Origin: DATKHR01 sp035939575
GTDB taxonomy: Bacteria > Acidobacteriota > Vicinamibacteria > Vicinamibacterales > CAVVIG01
Length of the DNA stretch: 5,851 nucleotides
Assembly (NCBI GenBank): GCA_035939575.1
Contig: DASZFS010000568.1
Location: forward strand, 1-5,851
Direction: 5' to 3'
Made by a program: the position numbers and the translations under genes. The notes beneath the pieces were generated by a model, which saw only the letters and a program-made list of their open reading frames with translations, was not told the DNA's origin and made no database searches. Shown here one piece after another: positions 1-4,926 of the stretch (the stretch's first letter is position 1; each line of letters begins with the position of its first letter).

Positions 1-29
1 TTTTCACATTCGTATTCGTAGAGAGGCAT
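1..29 (-). CDS. FmdB-family zinc-ribbon protein, N-terminal fragment (runs off left edge)
   Basis: Read on the minus strand from position 29, the sequence begins ATG and encodes MPLYEYECE before the window ends partway through the tenth codon. This MPxYEYxC opening is the hallmark of FmdB-type zinc-ribbon proteins. They are small proteins with an N-terminal four-cysteine zinc knuckle, historically annotated as putative regulators, and their molecular role is poorly defined. Only the first cysteine (residue 8) is visible; the partner cysteines lie outside. An AGGA ribosome binding site sits 8 nt upstream of the ATG, which supports this start. The gene lies 57 nt downstream of the DUF885 gene on the same strand, so the two may share a transcript. 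The call rests on nine residues plus the ribosome binding site, so the family is likely but its length and integrity are unknown. Confidence 0.72.
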
Positions 30-37
30 CAAACGCA

Positions 38-41
38 TCCT
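38..41 (-). promoter_or_regulatory. Ribosome binding site of the FmdB-like gene
   Basis: The minus strand reads GGCAGGA, with AGGA at 41-38, followed by 8 nt and then ATG at 29-27. The spacing is ideal for a Shine-Dalgarno element. It fixes the start of the truncated zinc-ribbon gene, which is otherwise known only from nine codons. Confidence 0.6.
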
Positions 42-44
42 GCC

Positions 45-80
45 ACTTGAGGATTGGAGGGCTTGAGGAGATCCTCAAAT
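45..80 (-). other. Mutually exclusive hairpins in the DUF885-FmdB gap
   Basis: In the minus-strand transcript, the arm TTTGAGGAT (around 79-71) can pair in two ways. It can form a short 6-bp stem, TTGAGG with CCTCAA (78-73 with 68-63), closed by a 4-nt loop. Alternatively it can form a longer stem of about 10 bp, including one G-U pair, with ATCCTCAAGT (54-45) around a 16-nt loop. The two cannot coexist. Neither is followed by a U-tract, so this is not a classical intrinsic terminator. The 3' arm of the long stem ends 3 nt before the AGGA of the FmdB-like gene. A role in transcript processing, partial termination or access to that ribosome binding site is possible, but only the pairing itself is seen. 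Confidence 0.4.
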
Positions 81-86
81 ACTGGT

Positions 87-1745
87 TTACTCCAGAGCGT
101 CGCCGGTGTCGTCGCTGCCCAGCATCAGCTGCCGGTGCAGCCAGAACGGGGCGGTCCCGTTGCCGAGCAGTGTGTCGTGAAACGTCCGCAGGGAAAACGA
201 CTTGCCCTGCTGATGCTTGACGTCCTGCCGGAGCTTGAGCAGCATGAGCTTTCCGATGCTGTAAACGAGATACGTCGGATCGAACGTTCCACGCTCGGCC
301 TCGCGCCGCGCGCTGGCCTCTTCCATGAACGCTTCCTCGCGGAAGAAGCGGACGCCCTGTTCCACCGACATGTCCTCGGCGTGCAGCTTGATGCAGACGA
401 CGAAGCGGGCCAGGCGGATCAAGGCTTCGGCGAGCTGTCCGAGCTGGATGCCGTGCTCACGACGCCCGAAGCCGGCCTCCATCATCATCTGCTCGCAGTA
501 ATGGGCCCAGCCTTCGACGAAGGACGCGGGCGAGAACATGATCGACTTGCGGGCTTTCGATTCGACCCGGCGCAGGTGCTGGTAGTGCAGGAAGTGCCCG
601 GGGAACACCTCGTGGATTGAGATCGACCAGAGCGTCGGGTAGTTGTAGTCGCGCAGGTGCTCTTCCTGACGGTCCGGCGTCCACGACGGGTCGACGTCGG
701 TCAGGTAGTAGTACGCGCGCGAGGGTTTGGCCTCGAACGGCCCTGGCGTCCACATGCTCGCGAACGACCACCGGTAGAAGTCGGGCGTCGGCGCCACGGT
801 GATCTCTTCGCTGCGCGGGATGGTGATGATGGACTGGCGTTCCAGGAACGTGGCGAGCTCGTCGAGCTGCTTGCGGCCGACCGTCACGAGCTGACCGGGC
901 TGCGGGTGCTCGGTCTTGGTCTTCGCCCAGGCCTCGAGCGGGTCGCCGCCGTTGATGCGGCCCGCCAGCGTCCTGAACGCTTCCTGCGTGGCGCTCAACT
1001 CGCGCATCGCAATCGCCAGCAGCCGGTCCACCGGCAGCGACACACCCTCCTCGAGACGGAGCTTCTGCTCGAACTTCTCGCGGCCCAGGCGGAACGACGC
1101 GCGCGCCTTCGGCCCCGTCACCTCCAGCTCCTGCACATAGGCGCCGACGGCGTGGGAGGCTTCGGCTTGTGCGTCGGCCAGGTCGCCGAGCAGGTGCAGG
1201 TCGTCGAGATCCGCGAACGCGCGCGGCAGCTCGTCGTCGATGAACTTCAGCGCGCCCTTCATCGTCTCGATGCCGACCTTGACGAAGATGCCCGGCGGTT
1301 CCTTGATGTTGTCGCGCGCGGCCTGAATCAGGCGCGGCGTCTGGCGAAGCTTCGACAGCACGCGCCGGGCGCGTTCGGGGGCAGGCGCGTGGGAAAACAG
1401 CGTCTGGCCGGCGAGACTGGACGCGATGAGGTCCGAGTAGTGCTGCGGGTTGCGTTCCCACGGACGGACGACCTCGAGATCGAACATGCGCGCCTGCAGG
1501 TGCGCGGTGAGCATCCGGTGCTCGAGGCGTTCGATCGGCGTCAGCGTGTCCTGCTTGATCTCGTCGAGGCGGCGAAGATATCCCGAGAGCGCGTGCGCTT
1601 CGCCGTCGATCGCGTGCCGGCTCAGATCTTCGAGAAGGTCGTCGTGCGCGTGCACCCCGTCCAAAGTCGCGTAAGTGGGATGCGTCTCGTGAAGATACCC
1701 GAGCAGGTCGTCGACGAAATGAGGGAGGGGCTCAGAGGCAATCAT
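87..1745 (-). CDS. DUF885-family putative zinc metallopeptidase
   Basis: The 552-residue protein belongs to the DUF885 family, which has an M32-like, mostly helical metallopeptidase fold; most members are uncharacterised. The signature HExxPGH is at residues 378-384 (HEVFPGH), where H378 and H384 would bind zinc and E379 would act as base. A downstream EGWAHY (411-416) supplies a candidate third ligand, E411. The conserved C-terminal segment with FDPTYLVYSIGK begins near 488. Length is normal for the family. Many relatives carry a lipoprotein or secretion signal; this one starts MIASEPLPHFVDDLL with no hydrophobic stretch, so it is probably cytoplasmic. A TGA lies in frame two codons before the ATG, which rules out a longer start, and no Shine-Dalgarno is visible. 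It is transcribed divergently from rsmI, with the FmdB-like gene downstream. The substrate is unknown; peptidase activity is inferred from the motif. Confidence 0.9.
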   Translation of the reverse strand: MIASEPLPHFVDDLLGYLHETHPTYATLDGVHAHDDLLEDLSRHAIDGEAHALSGYLRRLDEIKQDTLTPIERLEHRMLTAHLQARMFDLEVVRPWERNPQHYSDLIASSLAGQTLFSHAPAPERARRVLSKLRQTPRLIQAARDNIKEPPGIFVKVGIETMKGALKFIDDELPRAFADLDDLHLLGDLADAQAEASHAVGAYVQELEVTGPKARASFRLGREKFEQKLRLEEGVSLPVDRLLAIAMRELSATQEAFRTLAGRINGGDPLEAWAKTKTEHPQPGQLVTVGRKQLDELATFLERQSIITIPRSEEITVAPTPDFYRWSFASMWTPGPFEAKPSRAYYYLTDVDPSWTPDRQEEHLRDYNYPTLWSISIHEVFPGHFLHYQHLRRVESKARKSIMFSPASFVEGWAHYCEQMMMEAGFGRREHGIQLGQLAEALIRLARFVVCIKLHAEDMSVEQGVRFFREEAFMEEASARREAERGTFDPTYLVYSIGKLMLLKLRQDVKHQQGKSFSLRTFHDTLLGNGTAPFWLHRQLMLGSDDTGDALE

Positions 1746-1866
1746 CGTTCAATGACATGCGGCGTCGGCGACATGGAGCTATGACCCCACGACTAATCAA
1801 GATAAATGTCGATCCGGATAATGCCGATCCCATGCGGCCGAGCTGCATTCGGGACCGATCCGCCAA

Positions 1867-1875
1867 TGGTACAAT
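1867..1875 (+). promoter_or_regulatory. Extended -10 promoter of rsmI
   Basis: TGGTACAAT matches the extended -10 consensus TGnTATAAT with one mismatch in the hexamer (TACAAT, 1870-1875), in AT-rich sequence within otherwise GC-rich DNA. No good -35 hexamer lies at the right distance (best is TTCGGG, 1848-1853), which is common for extended -10 promoters. Transcription would start near 1882, leaving a leader of only about 9 nt before the rsmI ATG at 1891 and no room for a Shine-Dalgarno. An imperfect 7-bp inverted repeat (ATGCGGC/GCTGCAT, 1832-1848) lies just upstream, where an operator could sit. Confidence 0.55.
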
Positions 1876-1890
1876 AATTAGCGTCCGTTC

Positions 1891-2706
1891 ATGCCCGGGA
1901 CGCTCTTCGTGGTCGCGACGCCGATCGGTAACCTCGAGGACATCACCATACGGGCGCTGCGGGTGCTGCGCGAGGTCGCGGTCATCGCGGCCGAGGATAC
2001 GCGGCGCACGGGACACCTTCTCGCCAGGCACGGCATCGCCACGCCAACGACGAGCTTGCACGAACACAACGAGCACAGAAAATCGAGCGCGATTCTGGCC
2101 AGGCTTGCCCAGGGCGACGATGTGGCGCTGGTCTCGGATGCGGGGACACCGACCGTGTCTGATCCTGGCGCTGAGCTGGTCCGGGCCGCCATCGCAGGCG
2201 GGATCAGGGTTGAGCCTATACCGGGTCCCAGCGCAGTACTCACGGCTCTAACCGCATCGGGGATGGACGCCAGCCAGTTCACATTCCTAGGCTTCCCTCC
2301 AATTAAGTCAAAAGACCGAAAAATATGGTTCGAACGATTGAGAGGCTCGAGATCGACGGTCGTTTTCTTCGAAGCGCCGCATCGCATCCACGCGACACTC
2401 ACCGAGCTTCGTGAATTCCTTGGAGACGTCGACATCGTTCTAGGTCGCGAGCTCACGAAGCTTCACGAAGAGTTTGTCAGAGGGCCAATTTCGCGGTCTT
2501 TTGACCAAATCAAGGTGCCGAAGGGGGAATTTACCGTCGTCTTAAATGTTGGTTATATACCAGAATATGATGATTCTCGCGCGGTCGCGACCGAAGTGTC
2601 TCGCAGGGAGGAGCTGGCTACGCTGGCTCGGTCCCACGGCCTGACCGCGAACCAACTCTACACCGCAGTCGAGCACGCCAAGAAATTGGTTAAACGACCA
2701 ACTTGA
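1891..2706 (+). CDS. rsmI: 16S rRNA (cytidine(1402)-2'-O)-methyltransferase RsmI
   Basis: RsmI uses S-adenosylmethionine to methylate the ribose of C1402 in the decoding centre of 16S rRNA, acting on the small subunit in the cytoplasm. The 271-residue product has the full family pattern: VATPIGNLEDIT (8-19), AEDTRRT (34-40), ALVSDAGTPTVSDPG (79-93), IPGPSA (110-115), FLGFPP (132-137), FFEAPHRI (159-166) and LGRELTKLHEE (184-194). These are tetrapyrrole-methylase-fold motifs including the AdoMet-binding loops. The tail (about 233-267) looks like the usual small helical C-terminal domain. The ATG at 1891 places the first motif at the normal distance from the N-terminus. There is no Shine-Dalgarno; an extended -10 lies 15 nt upstream, so the mRNA is probably very short-leadered. 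The second half of the gene is markedly poorer in GC than its neighbours. The conserved motifs leave little doubt about function. Confidence 0.97.
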   Translation: MPGTLFVVATPIGNLEDITIRALRVLREVAVIAAEDTRRTGHLLARHGIATPTTSLHEHNEHRKSSAILARLAQGDDVALVSDAGTPTVSDPGAELVRAAIAGGIRVEPIPGPSAVLTALTASGMDASQFTFLGFPPIKSKDRKIWFERLRGSRSTVVFFEAPHRIHATLTELREFLGDVDIVLGRELTKLHEEFVRGPISRSFDQIKVPKGEFTVVLNVGYIPEYDDSRAVATEVSRREELATLARSHGLTANQLYTAVEHAKKLVKRPT

Positions 2707-2732
2707 CCGATCTCTGATTGTTCTGCTACTTT
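2703..2732 (+). promoter_or_regulatory. Possible promoter for the TPR-glmU-glmS genes
   Basis: TTGACC (2703-2708, five of six matches to TTGACA) overlaps the rsmI stop codon. It is followed after 18 nt by TACTTT (2727-2732) preceded by TGC, an extended -10 context, although the hexamer itself matches only three of six. The start would be near 2739, 49 nt before the preferred TPR start codon. The -35 is good and the -10 weak. Read-through from the rsmI promoter is the alternative, since no intrinsic terminator with a U-tract follows rsmI. Confidence 0.35.
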
Positions 2733-2744
2733 ACCCGCCGATTT

Positions 2745-2771
2745 GAGGCGCTTGCCGTTTGTCGGCGCCTC
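2745..2771 (+). other. Perfect 7-bp inverted repeat in the rsmI-TPR gap
   Basis: GAGGCGC (2745-2751) and GCGCCTC (2765-2771) are exact reverse complements around a 13-nt loop. The stem is GC-rich but no T-run follows, so an intrinsic terminator is unlikely. If transcription starts near 2739 it would form at the 5' end of the message, 16 nt before the ATG at 2788. It may be a leader structure or may have no role. Confidence 0.35.
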
Positions 2772-2787
2772 CCCCGCGCAGACGTCC

Positions 2788-3441
2788 ATGGCGAAGCAGC
2801 GGCGGCTTCCGTCTCGACTGGCAAAGGCCTCCTCTCAGTCAGCTCCTACTCGCCTGTCCTCAGAGGCAGAGCTGTCGACGGGGCAGCCTGCACGGCGAGA
2901 GACCTACTTCGAAGCGGTCGCGCTCTACGAGCGCGGCCTCGAGGCATTGCAGCGGCATGACTACTCGCGCGCGATGCAGACGCTGGAATCGGTGCTCCGT
3001 CAATACCCGGAGGAGAAGGAGCTTCACGAGCGCGTCCGCCTCTATCTGAACATCTGCCAGCGTCAAGCCACGCAACGCGAGGCGGCGCCGCAGACCGTGG
3101 ATGAGCGGCTCTACGCCGCAACGCTCGCGATCAACGGCGGGCAGTACGACCAGGCCATTGCGCACCTCCGACTCGTCCGCGACGAGGATCCTGACAACGA
3201 TCACGCGCTGTACATGCTCGCCGTCGCGCACGCGCAGCGGGACGAGCACGCGGAGGCGGTTGCCCACCTCGAGCGCGCGATCGCGCTCAACCCCGAGAAT
3301 CGGGCTCTCGCCCGCAACGACCCTGACCTGGAGCCGCTGCACGACGACGAGACGTTTCGTGCGGCACTGGAGGCTCCTCCCACCGCTCCAAGGCCCGCCG
3401 ATCCCAGACGTCGTCCCCTGCGCACACGAACCGGACGATAA
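2788..3441 (+). CDS. Tetratricopeptide-repeat protein
   Basis: The product is about 217 residues. A basic, Ser/Ala-rich, probably disordered N-terminus (1-37) precedes a TPR-like helical pair at about 41-74 (YFEAVALYERGLEAL..DYSRAMQTLESVL). A second TPR follows at about 105-137 and a third at about 138-171 (DHALYMLAVAHAQ..EAVAHLERAIALNPEN). NDPDLEPLHDDETF (177-190) is the closing motif often seen after the last repeat of such proteins, and the tail is Pro/Arg-rich. No signal peptide or membrane segment is seen, so it is probably a cytoplasmic scaffold; its partner is unknown. The ATG at 2788 is preferred, but a TTG at 2743 in the same frame would add 15 residues, and neither has a Shine-Dalgarno. 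It ends 7 nt before glmU, which implies co-transcription and possibly translational coupling. TPR identity is firm; a link to amino-sugar synthesis is inferred only from position. Confidence 0.85.
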   Translation: MAKQRRLPSRLAKASSQSAPTRLSSEAELSTGQPARRETYFEAVALYERGLEALQRHDYSRAMQTLESVLRQYPEEKELHERVRLYLNICQRQATQREAAPQTVDERLYAATLAINGGQYDQAIAHLRLVRDEDPDNDHALYMLAVAHAQRDEHAEAVAHLERAIALNPENRALARNDPDLEPLHDDETFRAALEAPPTAPRPADPRRRPLRTRTGR

Positions 3442-3448
3442 TTACCTG

Positions 3449-4924
3449 GTGGATCTGCATGTTGTTGTCCTTGCCGCTGGCAAGGGCACGCGGATGAAGT
3501 CAGCTCAGCCAAAAGTGCTGCACCGTGTGGCCGGGCTTCCGATGATCGACTACGTGCTGGCGACGGCGGCTGCGCTGGCTCCCCGTTCAACCACCGTCGT
3601 TGCCGGGCATCAAGCCGACGTGCTGCGGCAGGCCCTCGCGGCGTATCCGAATGTTGACGTCGTCCTCCAGGAGCCGCAGCTGGGAACCGGGCATGCGCTG
3701 CTGCAGACCGAGCCTGCGCTAAGAGGCGCCACCGGAACGCTGGTCCTGCTCTCGGGAGACGTGCCGCTGCTGACCGTCGCGACGCTGAGGACGCTCGTCG
3801 CCCACCATGTCGCATCGAAAGCCGCCGCGACAGTGCTGACCGCGGTCGTCGACGATCCCACTGGTTATGGGCGCGCCGTTCGATCAGACGCCGCTGGCGC
3901 GCGATCAGACGCCGCTGGCGCGCGGTCGGGCGCAGCCGGCGGGCAATTGACCCGCATCGTCGAGGAAAAAGACGCGAGCGCTGCCGAGCGCGAGATTCGT
4001 GAGGTCAACTCAGGCATCTACGCGCTCGCGCTCGAGGGCGACGATCCCGATGGTCCTGACGGTCTCTTTCGGGCCGTCCGCGAGATCGGTACGGAGAATG
4101 CTTCAGGGGAGTACTACCTGCCCGACCTCGTGACGGTCTACCGGCGGCACGGTCGCACGGTCTCGTCGGTGAGCGTTCGCAACCCGGACGAGATCCGGGG
4201 GATCAACAGCCGCAGCGATCTCGCGATAGTGAGCCGCATCATGAGACACCAGAAAGCCGCTGAGCTGATGGCTGCCGGCGTCACCATCGAGGACCCGGCA
4301 ACCGCCTACATCGACCGGGACGTGACCGTCGGCGCCGATACCGTGCTCCATCCCAACGTCTTCCTCGAGGGAACGACGACGATTGGGGCTGGATGTGAGA
4401 TTCACAGCGGCACGCGCATCGTCAATTCTCAGATTGGCGACGGCGCGATCGTGCTGAACCACTGCGTCCTGGCGGGCGCGCGTGTCGGTACCGGCGCGCG
4501 CATCGGGCCGTTCGCCCACCTGCGCAAGGACGCCGACGTCCGCGATGGGGCGCGCGTCGGCAACTTCGTCGAGCTCAAGAACACCGTCCTCGGCGCCGGA
4601 TCCAAGTCCATGCACCTCGCGTACCTGGGAGACGCGCGGATCGGCGAGGGCGTCAACGTTGGCGCGGGGACCATCACGTGCAACTACGATGGCGAGAGGA
4701 AGCAGCAGACCGTCATCAAGGATGGCGCGTTCATCGGCAGCGACAGCCAGCTCATCGCACCGGTCACGATCGGTGAGCAGGCCTACATCGGCAGCGGCAG
4801 CACGATCCGCGAGAACGTGCCCGCCGGCGCGCTTGCGGTGAGCGCAGGCAAGCAGCGCAACATCGACAACTGGGTCGGTGAACGCAAGAAGAAGCGCGCG
4901 TCAACGTCGAGCCACAAGGAATAG
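3449..4924 (+). CDS. glmU: Bifunctional UDP-GlcNAc pyrophosphorylase / glucosamine-1-phosphate N-acetyltransferase GlmU
   Basis: GlmU acetylates glucosamine-1-phosphate with acetyl-CoA, then couples the product to UTP, giving UDP-GlcNAc for peptidoglycan and lipid A. The N-terminal uridyltransferase domain shows LAAGKGTRM (8-16), PKVLH (21-25), QLGTGHA (77-83), SGDVPL (102-107; D104 a metal ligand), GYGR (139-142), VEEKDA (171-176), N187 and GIN (251-253; N253 the second metal ligand). The C-terminal left-handed beta-helix of hexapeptide repeats (about 280-465) carries the expected acetyltransferase residues R359, K377, H389, Y392, N403 and K418. The product has 491 residues against about 455 in E. 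coli; about 17 of the extra ones come from a tandem heptapeptide repeat at 145-165. The GTG at 3449 is chosen because it lies just before the first motif with no nearer in-frame ATG upstream. No Shine-Dalgarno is visible. The C-terminus is lysine-rich. All active-site residues listed are present. Confidence 0.97.
   Translation: MDLHVVVLAAGKGTRMKSAQPKVLHRVAGLPMIDYVLATAAALAPRSTTVVAGHQADVLRQALAAYPNVDVVLQEPQLGTGHALLQTEPALRGATGTLVLLSGDVPLLTVATLRTLVAHHVASKAAATVLTAVVDDPTGYGRAVRSDAAGARSDAAGARSGAAGGQLTRIVEEKDASAAEREIREVNSGIYALALEGDDPDGPDGLFRAVREIGTENASGEYYLPDLVTVYRRHGRTVSSVSVRNPDEIRGINSRSDLAIVSRIMRHQKAAELMAAGVTIEDPATAYIDRDVTVGADTVLHPNVFLEGTTTIGAGCEIHSGTRIVNSQIGDGAIVLNHCVLAGARVGTGARIGPFAHLRKDADVRDGARVGNFVELKNTVLGAGSKSMHLAYLGDARIGEGVNVGAGTITCNYDGERKQQTVIKDGAFIGSDSQLIAPVTIGEQAYIGSGSTIRENVPAGALAVSAGKQRNIDNWVGERKKKRASTSSHKE
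3881..3943 (+). repeat. Three-copy 21-bp tandem repeat inside glmU
   Basis: Two identical 21-bp units (3881-3901 and 3902-3922) are followed by a diverged third (3923-3943, 15 of 21 matching). The unit is a multiple of three, so the frame is kept and it encodes RSDAAGA, RSDAAGA, RSGAAGG (GlmU residues 145-165). It sits between the conserved GYGR and IVEEKDA motifs, where E. coli GlmU has 10 residues and this protein has 27. GCGCGCC at 3871-3877 is a perfect inverted match to GGCGCGC at 3896-3902 and again at 3917-3923, so the region can form hairpins that would favour replication slippage. Confidence 0.92.
4916..4920 (+). promoter_or_regulatory. Ribosome binding site of glmS, inside the end of glmU
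   Basis: AAGGA lies in the last codons of glmU, 6 nt before the glmS ATG. It is the clearest Shine-Dalgarno among the plus-strand genes, whose other starts lack one. This suggests that glmS is started independently, or re-started after glmU termination, on a shared message. Confidence 0.65.
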
Positions 4925-4926
4925 AC

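Noticed and set aside
457..1461. Minus-strand open frame (334 codons) in another frame within the DUF885 gene
   Set aside because: The product is low-complexity Arg/Ala/Pro sequence, a frame-shifted shadow of the DUF885 coding sequence in GC-rich DNA.
657..1784. Long plus-strand open frame (375 codons) antisense to the DUF885 gene, with several shorter ones beside it
   Set aside because: The translation is Arg/Val/Leu-rich with no recognisable domain. It mirrors the codon-position GC pattern of the real minus-strand gene, which carries clear family motifs.
1821..1880. Small open frame of about 18 codons starting at ATG 1821 in the divergent intergenic region
   Set aside because: It has no ribosome binding site, ends across the rsmI -10 element and shows no protein-like features.
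3101..3448. Upstream extension of the glmU frame by 116 codons
   Set aside because: It overlaps the TPR gene in another frame and translates to Ser/Thr/Arg-rich nonsense. GlmU homology starts at the GTG at 3449.
3871..3943. CRISPR-like or mobile-element repeat
   Set aside because: The units are directly adjacent with no spacers, keep the reading frame and lie within glmU. There are no terminal inverted repeats or transposase.
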